Of a DNA stretch of 32,919 nucleotides, positions 26,425-32,919 are shown piece by piece. The translations under genes and the position numbers were made by a program. Where the stretch lies: NCBI RefSeq assembly GCF_001440405.1, contig NZ_LLXX01000169.1:288-33206 (forward strand), in the 5' to 3' direction. The DNA is from Bradyrhizobium valentinum (lineage in GTDB: Bacteria > Pseudomonadota > Alphaproteobacteria > Rhizobiales > Xanthobacteraceae). The notes below the pieces were generated by a model, which worked only from the letters and a program-made list of their open reading frames with translations, made no database searches and had not been told where the DNA came from. How positions within the stretch are numbered: position 1 is the first letter of the stretch; each line of letters begins with the position of its first letter.

Positions 26425-26557
26425 GTCGTCCCCGCGAACGCGCGCGAACGCGGGGACCCATAACCACAGGACTTCGTGGTTATGCCGGGCTGTAGCTCCA
26501 GCTTTCACAACAACGTGCTCCTGTGGTTATGGGGTCCCGGCTCAAGGCCGGGACGAC
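26425..26557. repeat. Long palindromic intergenic repeat element after ispG
   Basis: Outer arms GTCGTCCC (26425-26432) and GGGACGAC (26550-26557) enclose nearly perfect inner arms of about 19 bp. One inner arm starts near 26454 and contains GACCCATAACCACAGG. Its complement lies around 26518-26537 (CCTGTGGTTATGGGGTC). The left arm also holds a smaller hairpin (ATAACCAC/GTGGTTAT at 26459-26482) and a tandem CGCGAACG. This style matches palindromic repeats I remember from Bradyrhizobium and Rhodopseudomonas genomes. It may also act as the ispG terminator, although no T-run follows. Confidence 0.7.
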
Positions 26558-26628
26558 GTCTACTGCATTGCGCTCCGCATCGCCTGAGCTACGATGATCC
26601 CAATCAAGAACGATTGGGAGAATCGCCG

Positions 26629-27522
26629 ATGTCTTCGTTGTCCGGCAAGCAAGGACCCCGCTATCGGCACACCGCCGGAGAATCTGATCCCTACGAGACC
26701 ATCGACGTCGAAAAGCTGACGCCCATCATCGGCGCGGAGATTTCAGGCGTCGATATCGGCAAGCTCGTTTCCGACGATACGCGTTCCAACCGCCAGATGG
26801 ACGAGGTCCACCGGGCGCTGGCCGAAAATCTCGTGATCTTCTTCCGCGACCAGCACATCACCCCGCAGCAGCACCTCGCCTTCGGACGCAAGTTCGGCGA
26901 ATTGCATGTGCATCCGGCGGCGCCCAACGAGGGCGATCCGGCGCTGATGAAGATCTACGCCGACAAGGACTCCCCGCGCGCCAATGGCGAAGGCTGGCAC
27001 AGCGACGTGTCCTGCGATGCCGAGCCGCCGATGGGATCGATCCTCTACATCAAGCAATGCCCGCCACGCGGCGGCGACACGCTGTTCGCCAACATGTATG
27101 CGGCCTACGAGGCGCTGTCGGACCGCATGAAGATCTATCTCGACGGGCTGACCGCGCTGCACGACGGCGAGCAGGCCTATCGCGGGCTCTACGCCAACTA
27201 TGGCGTCGCCGACCGGCCGGAATATCCGCGTGCTGAACACCCTGTGGTGCGCACGCATCCTATCACCGGCAAGAAGGCGCTCTACGTCAATCGCGGCTTC
27301 ACCCGCTATATTGTGGGTATTCCCCGCGATGAGAGCGACGCCATGCTGGCCTATCTCTACCAGCACGCGGAAAATCCGCTATTCCAGTGCCGCTTCCGCT
27401 GGACGGAAAACGCCATCGCATTCTGGGACAATCGCTGCGCCCAGCATCGCGCAATGTGGGATTACTGGCCGCACACCCGCTCCGGCACGCGGGTGACGGT
27501 GAAGGGCGAGCGGCCGGTATGA
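26629..27522 (+). CDS. TauD/TfdA-family Fe(II)/2-oxoglutarate dioxygenase
   Basis: This 297-residue protein is of the taurine/2,4-D dioxygenase type. Fe(II) ligands are H124 and D126 (EGWHSDVSC) and H273 (CAQHRAMWDYWP). R288 in SGTRVTVKG is the expected 2-oxoglutarate anchor. The N-terminal block LTPIIGAEISGVDIGKLVSDD is typical of the family. These enzymes hydroxylate and cleave substrates such as taurine, alkyl sulfates or aryloxyalkanoates. The substrate here is unknown. The start at 26629 follows GGGAG at about 9 bases. The longer frame from 26476 runs through the repeat and is rejected. A Rieske oxygenase gene follows after 74 bp. Confidence 0.88.
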   Translation: MSSLSGKQGPRYRHTAGESDPYETIDVEKLTPIIGAEISGVDIGKLVSDDTRSNRQMDEVHRALAENLVIFFRDQHITPQQHLAFGRKFGELHVHPAAPNEGDPALMKIYADKDSPRANGEGWHSDVSCDAEPPMGSILYIKQCPPRGGDTLFANMYAAYEALSDRMKIYLDGLTALHDGEQAYRGLYANYGVADRPEYPRAEHPVVRTHPITGKKALYVNRGFTRYIVGIPRDESDAMLAYLYQHAENPLFQCRFRWTENAIAFWDNRCAQHRAMWDYWPHTRSGTRVTVKGERPV

Positions 27523-27596
27523 TCAGGGACGCGTTGACGCCTTCTCCGGCGTGCGCCAAGCTTGGGCAAAAGCAATAAACATCCGGAGGACGTCGC

Positions 27597-28937
27597 ATGC
27601 TCCGCGCCGAAGACAACAAATTCCTGACCGAGAGCGGACCGGGAACGGGCATGGGCGAGTTGCTGCGCCGCTTCTGGATTCCGGTGCTGCTGTCGAAGGA
27701 ATTGCCGGAAGCGGATAGGCCACCGAAGAAGATCGTCGTCATGGGCGAGGAGCTGCTCGCGTTCCGTGACACGCGCGGCGTGGTCGGCGTCATCGATCAA
27801 TATTGTCCGCATCGCGGCGCCAATCTCTGGCTCGGCCGCAACGAAGAATGCGGCATTCGCTGCGTCTATCACGGCTGGAAGTTCGACACCGACGGCCGCT
27901 GCGTCGACATGCCGACCTCCTATCCCGATCTCAACGCAAAGGACCTGATTCGCATCAAGTCGTATCCGGCGCGGGAATGGGGAGACATGATCTGGGCCTA
28001 TATGGGCCCGGCCGGGCAGGTCCCCGACCTGCCCGATCTGGAAATGGCGCTGCTGCCGGCCTCGCACCGCTACGTTTCGAAGAAATGGCAGGACTGCAAC
28101 TGGGTACAGGCGCTGGAAGGATCGATCGACACCGCGCATTTCACCTTTGCGCATCTGTCGTTCGAGAAAGAAGAGAACGAAATCCTCGATATCAAGAAGC
28201 ACTTTGTGAACCCGTTGACGCGGGTCGCGACCGATCACATGCGATGGATCGCCGAAGACCCGCGCCCCGTGATCAAGATCAATCCGCACGAGGCCGGCCT
28301 GACGGTCGCGGGCGGACGGTTGACCGGCTCGGACAATATCTACTGGCGTATCGCCCAGTTCCTGATGCCGGTGCATTCCTATGCGCCGAGCTCGATGCCC
28401 GGCGAGAATATTTTCGGCCAGAGCTTTGTTCCAGTGACGGATACCAATTGCTGGATATTCACCTATGCGTGGAATCCGGAGCGCCCCCTGACGCAGGCCG
28501 AGCGCGACGGCTACGACCGGGGCAACGGCGTGATGGCCGTGGTCGACGAGAATTATGTTCCGCTGCGCAACAAGTCGAACGACTATCTCATCGATCGCAA
28601 ACTGCAGAAGACCAGCAGCTACACCGGCATCAAGGGCGTATCCGAACAGGACGCCGCCGTGCAGGACAGCCAGGGCCCGATCGCCGACCGCACCCGCGAA
28701 CATCTCGGCCCGACCGATCTCGGCATCATGCATTTCCGCAAGCTCGTCATGGATGCCGCCCGCGCGCTGCAGCAGGGCGAGGCGCCGCCGCACCTGAAGC
28801 ATCAGGACCGCTACGCCGTGCGCTCCGGCGCCTGCGTCACCAGCAAGGCAAAGGACCTCACGGCAGTCATGATCGAGCGGTTTGGCGATGCAGCCGGCTA
28901 TGTCGGCGGGCCCGGCAGGAATGCGGCGGCGGAGTAG
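27597..28937 (+). CDS. Rieske non-heme iron oxygenase, phthalate 4,5-dioxygenase-like large subunit
   Basis: This 446-residue oxygenase subunit has its Rieske 2Fe-2S ligands at C70/H72 (DQYCPHRGANL) and C89/H92 (IRCVYHGWKF). The mononuclear iron His pair is H181 and H186 in EGSIDTAHFTFAHLS. The N-terminus (KFLTESGPGTGMGELLRRFWIPVLL) and overall length match the phthalate 4,5-dioxygenase/aromatic demethylase group that works as a homo-oligomer without a beta subunit. An electron-transfer reductase is needed but none is in the window. AAACATCCGGAGGACGTCGC precedes the ATG and supplies a strong ribosome binding site. Lignin-type aromatic ethers or carboxylates are plausible substrates but unproven. 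Confidence 0.88.
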   Translation: MLRAEDNKFLTESGPGTGMGELLRRFWIPVLLSKELPEADRPPKKIVVMGEELLAFRDTRGVVGVIDQYCPHRGANLWLGRNEECGIRCVYHGWKFDTDGRCVDMPTSYPDLNAKDLIRIKSYPAREWGDMIWAYMGPAGQVPDLPDLEMALLPASHRYVSKKWQDCNWVQALEGSIDTAHFTFAHLSFEKEENEILDIKKHFVNPLTRVATDHMRWIAEDPRPVIKINPHEAGLTVAGGRLTGSDNIYWRIAQFLMPVHSYAPSSMPGENIFGQSFVPVTDTNCWIFTYAWNPERPLTQAERDGYDRGNGVMAVVDENYVPLRNKSNDYLIDRKLQKTSSYTGIKGVSEQDAAVQDSQGPIADRTREHLGPTDLGIMHFRKLVMDAARALQQGEAPPHLKHQDRYAVRSGACVTSKAKDLTAVMIERFGDAAGYVGGPGRNAAAE

Positions 28938-28956
28938 CTGCGCTCTCTCGGCGACT

Positions 28957-29126
28957 CGTCCCCGCCTAGTGCGCAATTGCGCACGGGGCGCGGAGACCCA
29001 TGACCAAAGGCTTGCGTTGTGGAAGAAAACCGTCGACCGACGTGCCGGATAATTACCGCCGCGGCGCATGGGTCCCCCGATGTGCAATTGCACATCTGAG
29101 CTCGCGCTGCGCTTGGCCAGGACGAC
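28957..29126. repeat. Palindromic intergenic repeat element between the Rieske and antiporter genes
   Basis: Two perfect 16-bp palindromes, GTGCGCAATTGCGCAC (28969-28984) and ATGTGCAATTGCACAT (29080-29095), share the core GCAATTGC. The left half reads GTCCCCGC then GGAGACCCATGAC, and the right half has GCATGGGTCCCC then CCAGGACGAC. The whole is therefore an imperfect large inverted repeat with the same end logic as the element at 26425-26557. It lies between convergent genes and could terminate both. Confidence 0.7.
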
Positions 29127-29128
29127 AA

Positions 29129-30736
29129 CTATAGCGCAATCTTCCGGAACTCCCGGTTGCTCAGGCTTGCTTCCTCAAGGTCGAGGTCGCGCTCGATCCG
29201 CCGCCTGGTTTCATCGGTAATCTTGCCGTCGCGGAGCAGGACGTGGATGAATTTCCGTTCGGCTGCGATCAACTCGCGCGTCAGGGCGGTGCCGGCCGCC
29301 GAGACATCGTAGGCGTCGGGATCGAGCGAATCCGGCAGTTGGTTGGTGCGGCTCTCGTGCCGCGCGCGCAGCAGTTTCACGACTTCGTCGGAGAGCCGGC
29401 GGTCGTCGGTGATGGCATCCAGCGACTGGAGCGCTGCCGCCAGTACCTCGCGCCGCGCCGCGATCTCCGCTTCATGCTCGGCTCTATGTTCGTCGCGGCC
29501 GTCTCTGGTGATGTCGAGCCATCGCGCCACCAGCGGCAATCCGGAGCCCATTCCGACCAGGGTGATGAAAATGACACCGAAAGCGACGAACAGGATCATG
29601 TCGCGATGGGGGAAGGCCTCGCCGCTCGGCAGGGCGAGCGGCAACGCCAGCGCCGCGGCCAGCGACACCGCGCCGCGCACGCCGGTGAAGGAAATCACGA
29701 AAACGGTCCGCCAATTCGGAGCAGGGTCGCGTTCGCGAATGCGCTTGCTGATCAGGCGCGGCAAATAGGTTGCCGGATAAACCCAGGCAAAACGCGCGAC
29801 CACCACAATGATTGCGACCAGCGCGGTGGCGATCAGGATATCCTCAAGCGGAAACGCTTTCGATTTCTCGAACAGCAGCCGCATCTGAAATCCCGTCAGC
29901 AGGAACAATAGCCCCTCGACCAGGAAAATGATGAGGTCCCAGAAGAAAATGCCCTGCAGGCGCGTCGCCGACGAGATCAGCAGTGGACCGTTCCAACTGA
30001 TGTAAAGTCCGCATGCCACGGTCGCGATCACGCCGGAGCCACCGAAATGCTCGGGAATCCAGAAGGCGAGATACGGGGTGATCAGCGACAACGTGATCTC
30101 GACCTGCGGATCGCGCGCGTGGTGGCGTGCGCGCAAGGACAGCCAGCCCACCGCCACGCCGAACACGATCTCGCAGACGACGATCACCGCGAAAGTGCCG
30201 GTCGCCTTTGGCAGCGAGAACAGCCCGGTTGTGATGGCTGCCGCCGTGAACCGATAGAGGATCAACGCCGTGGCGTCGTTGGCGAGCCCTTCGCCCTCGA
30301 GCACAACGAGAATGCGGCGCGGCATGCCTAGTTTGCGGGCAATTGCCAGCGGCGCGACCACGTCCGGCGGCGCGACGATGGCTCCGAGCAGGAAGCCCAC
30401 CGCCCAGGGGAGCCCGATCAGGTAATGCGTCGCGGCAGCGACCGCGAAAGCGGTGAAGATGACACAGCCGAGCGCCAGCAGGATGATCGGGCGGAGGTTG
30501 GATTTGAACTCGCGCCAGCTCATGGCGACGCTGGCCGAATAGATCAGCGGCGGCAGCACCACGAGCAGCACCAGTTCGGGCGGCAATTCAACGGTTGGCA
30601 TGCCCGGCACGAAGGCGAGCGCGATGCCGGCGAGCATCAGCAGGATGGCCGGCGCGACATTGATTCGCCGCGCCAGCAGCGCGGTCCCTGCCAGCACGGC
30701 GAGCAGGATCAAAAAGATTTGAAACTTGGCTTCCAT
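29129..30736 (-). CDS. CPA1-family Na+/H+ antiporter
   Basis: This 535-residue protein has an N-terminal membrane domain of about 12 helices (residues about 5-400) and a cytoplasmic tail of about 130 residues rich in charged residues. Family motifs are LGAIVAPPDVVAPLAIARKLGMP and LEGEGLANDATALILYRF, which hold the ion-binding acidic residues of NhaP/SOD-type antiporters, and SFTGVRGAVSLAAALALPLALP. It exports Na+ or K+ in exchange for protons across the inner membrane. A TTG at 30754 would add six residues, but GGGGGCGATC before the ATG at 30736 decides the start. Nothing regulatory is visible upstream. Confidence 0.9.
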   Translation of the reverse strand: MEAKFQIFLILLAVLAGTALLARRINVAPAILLMLAGIALAFVPGMPTVELPPELVLLVVLPPLIYSASVAMSWREFKSNLRPIILLALGCVIFTAFAVAAATHYLIGLPWAVGFLLGAIVAPPDVVAPLAIARKLGMPRRILVVLEGEGLANDATALILYRFTAAAITTGLFSLPKATGTFAVIVVCEIVFGVAVGWLSLRARHHARDPQVEITLSLITPYLAFWIPEHFGGSGVIATVACGLYISWNGPLLISSATRLQGIFFWDLIIFLVEGLLFLLTGFQMRLLFEKSKAFPLEDILIATALVAIIVVVARFAWVYPATYLPRLISKRIRERDPAPNWRTVFVISFTGVRGAVSLAAALALPLALPSGEAFPHRDMILFVAFGVIFITLVGMGSGLPLVARWLDITRDGRDEHRAEHEAEIAARREVLAAALQSLDAITDDRRLSDEVVKLLRARHESRTNQLPDSLDPDAYDVSAAGTALTRELIAAERKFIHVLLRDGKITDETRRRIERDLDLEEASLSNREFRKIAL

Positions 30737-30944
30737 GATCGCCCCCATTCGCAAGGAAAAACCGCGAGGTCAATGCAAGGCGCGCGGCGGTTCACGAAGG
30801 TGGAGCGATCCGGTTTCCAGAGCCGGATATTTCGCGCAAGGGCGTGCCGCAGGGACGCCATGCGCATGGCCTGCTGGCGCGAGGGGGCGGAACGTGATTG
30901 AGGGCTTCTTTCCGGCTGGACTGATGAGGTCGCCAGCGGGGATA

Positions 30945-31319
30945 TTACTCGCGCAGATCGTAGCGATAGGATTTCGAGACGATCTTCCAGCCGTCGCGCA
31001 GTTTCATCGCCACCAGATAATCGGTGAAATAGCGCGGCGGCAATTGGCAGCGCACCTTGATGAAGGCGGTCTGATCATCCGAGCGGTCGATGGTGACGAT
31101 GAAATCCTCGCGCGGCTTGCCTTCGGCCTTGGCGGAGGGACGCTTGCGCACGCGATCGAGCCAGTCCGGCACGGTCAGGACCTGCAACTCGCCCTTCTCG
31201 AGCCAGCGCAGATCGGCGGTGGAGTCGAAAATCGCGCCGAGCTTGTCGGCGTCGCCTTCATACAGGCCATCGAAATAGTTCTTGACCACGGCTTCGACGG
31301 TCGATCGGTCAGGGCTCAC
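30945..31319 (-). CDS. NTF2/SnoaL-like protein (nuclear transport factor 2 fold)
   Basis: This 124-residue protein has the small cone-shaped NTF2-like fold. The sequence STVEAVVKNYFDGLYEGDADKLGAIFD opens it, and it ends in DYLVAMKLRDGWKIVSKSYRYDL. The style is that of the putative lumazine-binding/SnoaL-like group. Members bind small hydrophobic ligands or act as minor isomerases. No catalytic set can be named. The start is inferred as GTG at 31319 because GGGAGGAATTGCC lies directly ahead, although the frame is open to 31562. It is divergent from the GFA gene across about 100 bp. Confidence 0.75.
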   Translation of the reverse strand: MSPDRSTVEAVVKNYFDGLYEGDADKLGAIFDSTADLRWLEKGELQVLTVPDWLDRVRKRPSAKAEGKPREDFIVTIDRSDDQTAFIKVRCQLPPRYFTDYLVAMKLRDGWKIVSKSYRYDLRE

Positions 31320-31420
31320 GGCAATTCCTCCCGGCGAAAAGAAATTTGTTCGAGTTGAATTAAGCCACGAACCGGCGCATTGCGCTATGGTGAGTTCATC
31401 ACAGGTGCGAGGGATTGCAG

Positions 31421-31849
31421 GTGGCGGGTTCAGCAAAATCGAATGCTCGCATTCTTGCCGGAGAATGCTTCTGTCGCGCGACGCGCTATGCGGTGGCGGA
31501 CGAATTCGCATACGCCTTGAATTGCCACTGCTCGGATTGCCGGCGCACCACAGGTTCGGCATTCAAGCCGTTTGCCGGCATCGCACGTGGCAAGTTTGAT
31601 GTCACCAAAGGCAAAGACAACATCATGATCTATGGCGACGCGGCGAACCACAACGCGCATTGCCCCGAATGCGGCTCGTTGCTCTATTCGGTGGTGCGTG
31701 ATGGCGCCTTCGTCCATGTTGCCATGGGCACGCTGGTCGACGATCCCTCAATCCGCCCGATGGCCCACATCTTCGTCGGCTCCAAGGCGCCCTGGTTTGC
31801 GATCACAGACGACCTGCCGCAATATCTGGAACACCTCATGCCAGGCTAA
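31421..31849 (+). CDS. GFA-family zinc-binding protein
   Basis: This protein of about 142 residues belongs to the glutathione-dependent formaldehyde-activating (GFA) fold. Zinc-binding Cys motifs are present: GECFCRATRY, NCHCSDCRRTTGSAF and HCPECGSLLY. The fold uses these Cys residues for a structural and a second zinc site. Despite the family name, most members have no proven role with formaldehyde. GTG at 31421 is preferred because GCGAGG lies 8 bases upstream; a TTG at 31415 is too close to that site. Confidence 0.85.
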   Translation: MAGSAKSNARILAGECFCRATRYAVADEFAYALNCHCSDCRRTTGSAFKPFAGIARGKFDVTKGKDNIMIYGDAANHNAHCPECGSLLYSVVRDGAFVHVAMGTLVDDPSIRPMAHIFVGSKAPWFAITDDLPQYLEHLMPG

Positions 31850-32080
31850 GCGCCCCGCTCCGGGAATACATGCTCGCCGCCGGGGGTCTATATCTCGTCG
31901 GGGAACCCGGCAGAAAACATGATCGGCCAGGGGCCGAACCGCCGGGGCGCTGGCCCCGACTAACGATGAGATGAGGGTGCGATTCACGTCTGCGTGGTTC
32001 GTGACTTAACTCACAAAGCCGGGCTGCGCCTTCTGGTAGGCAGGCCTGCGTGGTAGAAGGTGCGAGGCTCCGGAAGTGTC
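31850..32080. other. Intergenic region ahead of the caspase-like gene
   Basis: No gene is supported in this 231-bp stretch. It holds a GC-rich stem-loop (GGGGC and GCCCC around 31946-31960) without a T-run, which may end the GFA transcript, and a short palindrome GCAGGCCTGC (32040-32049). No promoter is clear. Confidence 0.35.
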
Positions 32081-32919
32081 ATGATGAAATCTGGATCGCT
32101 GAAATTGCTTCGATGGGCCGCTGCAGCGGCGGCCTTCCTGTTCGTTAGCGAGCCGGCCTTTGCCGAGAAGCGCGTGGCGCTGGTGCTGGGCAATTCCGCC
32201 TACAAGAATGTCGCACCGCTGGCCAATCCGATAAACGACAGCGCCAAGATCGCGTCGACGCTGAAGGACGCAGGCTTCGATGTCGTCGATTCCCGCCGTG
32301 ACATGGCCGCAGCCGAGACCCGTCGCGCCCTGCGCGACTTCGCCGATCGCGCGCGCGATGCCGATATCGCGGTGGTCTATTACGCCGGCCACGGTATCGA
32401 ATTGGACGGCGCGAACTACCTGATTCCCGTCGATGCGCGGCTGGAACGCGATACCGACATCTATGACGAAGGCCTCTCGCTCGACCGCATCCTGATCGCG
32501 ATCGAACCGGCCAAGAAGCTGCGGCTCGTGATTCTCGACGCCTGCCGCGACAATCCGTTTGCCCGGACCATGAAGCGCACCGTCGCATCGCGCGCGATCG
32601 GGCAGGGCCTCGCCAAGGTCGAGCCGACCAGCCCGAACGTCCTGATCGCCTATTCGGCCAAGGCCGGTTCCACCGCGGCCGACGGTGACGGCCAGAACAG
32701 CCCGTTCACGACGGCGCTGTCGCACCATTTGACGAAGCCCGGGCTCGACGTGCGCCGCGCCTTCGGTTTTGTCCGCGACGAGGTGCTCAAGACCACCAAC
32801 AACCGGCAGGAACCCTTTGTCTATGGTTCGCTCGGCGGTGAAGACGTGCCGCTGGTGCCGGCACCCGCGGCGGCCGCCCCTGCGACACCCGCCCCCAGCG
32901 CGCAGGCCGAAGCCCGCCG
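32081..32919 (+). CDS. Secreted caspase-like (peptidase C14/metacaspase-type) protein, 3' end outside window
   Basis: The frame is open from the ATG at 32081 to the window edge (about 279 residues). A signal peptide is clear: basic MMKSGSLKLLRW, hydrophobic AAAAAAFLFVSE, cleavage after PAFA. The caspase p20-like domain follows with VALVLGNSAYKNVAPLANPINDA-like opening (actual end NDSAK). The catalytic His is H104 in VVYYAGHGIELDG and the Cys is C155 in LVILDACRDNPF. The downstream AYSAKAGSTAADGDGQNSPFTTAL belongs to the same family. After about residue 260 a Pro/Ala-rich linker begins, as in rhizobial caspase-like proteins with extra C-terminal repeats. Function in bacteria is largely unknown. 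A second ATG at 32084 is also possible. Confidence 0.87.
   Translation, partial: MMKSGSLKLLRWAAAAAAFLFVSEPAFAEKRVALVLGNSAYKNVAPLANPINDSAKIASTLKDAGFDVVDSRRDMAAAETRRALRDFADRARDADIAVVYYAGHGIELDGANYLIPVDARLERDTDIYDEGLSLDRILIAIEPAKKLRLVILDACRDNPFARTMKRTVASRAIGQGLAKVEPTSPNVLIAYSAKAGSTAADGDGQNSPFTTALSHHLTKPGLDVRRAFGFVRDEVLKTTNNRQEPFVYGSLGGEDVPLVPAPAAAAPATPAPSAQAEAR

Noticed and set aside
26476..26628. N-terminal extension of the TauD-type protein
   Set aside because: The extension reads through the palindromic repeat and has no family similarity. A ribosome binding site precedes the ATG at 26629.
27462..29093. A 543-residue minus-strand open frame
   Set aside because: It lies antisense to the Rieske oxygenase gene, is rich in Arg and His and matches no family. 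Long antisense frames are common in this GC-rich DNA.
31946..31960. Rho-independent terminator after the GFA gene
   Set aside because: The GC stem is present but no T-run follows, so it was noted only as a stem-loop within the intergenic entry.

Overview
The window is about 33 kb of GC-rich, densely coded chromosomal DNA that looks like a Bradyrhizobium-type alphaproteobacterium (Bradyrhizobiaceae). I infer this from the protein families and their sequence style, the linked catabolic genes for plant-derived aromatics, and intergenic palindromic repeats of a kind I remember from rhizobial genomes. No database search was possible, so the genus is an inference.

Layout. (1) 1-786, minus: the N-terminal third of mutS, cut by the window edge, with a palindromic repeat directly against its start codon. 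(2) 1078-16619, plus: a large hydroaromatic/aromatic catabolic block. It holds a 3-oxoadipyl-CoA thiolase (pcaF), both protocatechuate 3,4-dioxygenase subunits (pcaH, pcaG), a LysR regulator, a catabolic-looking shikimate/quinate dehydrogenase, a five-gene branched-chain-type ABC importer, a fused 3-dehydroshikimate dehydratase (quiC type), a secreted tannase/feruloyl esterase-family hydrolase, an FAD-dependent dehydrogenase, and a second TIM-barrel gene broken by a frameshift. (3) 16620-16788: gene debris in which a fragment like the start of an AHSA1 gene is joined to the last 17 codons of a tannase paralogue. (4) 16789-23526: an EamA transporter, an ArsR-AHSA1 pair, an emrRAB-like multidrug efflux operon, a Zur/Fur-type regulator and a second EamA transporter. 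(5) 23641-26415: a small unknown ORF, a 3-mercaptopyruvate sulfurtransferase-like protein, and ispG. (6) 26416-29128: a TauD-type and a Rieske-type oxygenase, with a palindromic repeat element on each side. (7) 29129-32919: a Na+/H+ antiporter, an NTF2-like protein, a GFA-family protein and the start of a secreted caspase-like protein.

How the genes may work together. A secreted esterase could release quinate, shikimate or phenolic acids from plant esters such as chlorogenate. The ABC system would import the product. The AroE-like enzyme, with an Asp where NADP-dependent AroE proteins usually have Asn-Arg, would oxidise shikimate to 3-dehydroshikimate. QuiC would convert that to protocatechuate, PcaHG would open the ring, and PcaF would do the final thiolysis. 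The middle steps (pcaB, pcaC, pcaD, pcaIJ) and a 3-dehydroquinate dehydratase are not in the window. A perfect 15-bp palindrome with T-N11-A spacing overlaps the stop codon of the LysR gene, just ahead of the dehydrogenase/ABC genes, and a weaker one lies ahead of pcaH.

The most noteworthy items are the transport-to-ring-cleavage gene set, the FAD dehydrogenase/TIM-barrel pair of unknown substrate, the frameshift in that TIM-barrel gene with all putative metal ligands retained, and the mosaic gene debris that follows it. I did not see any tRNA, rRNA, CRISPR array, insertion sequence or prophage.
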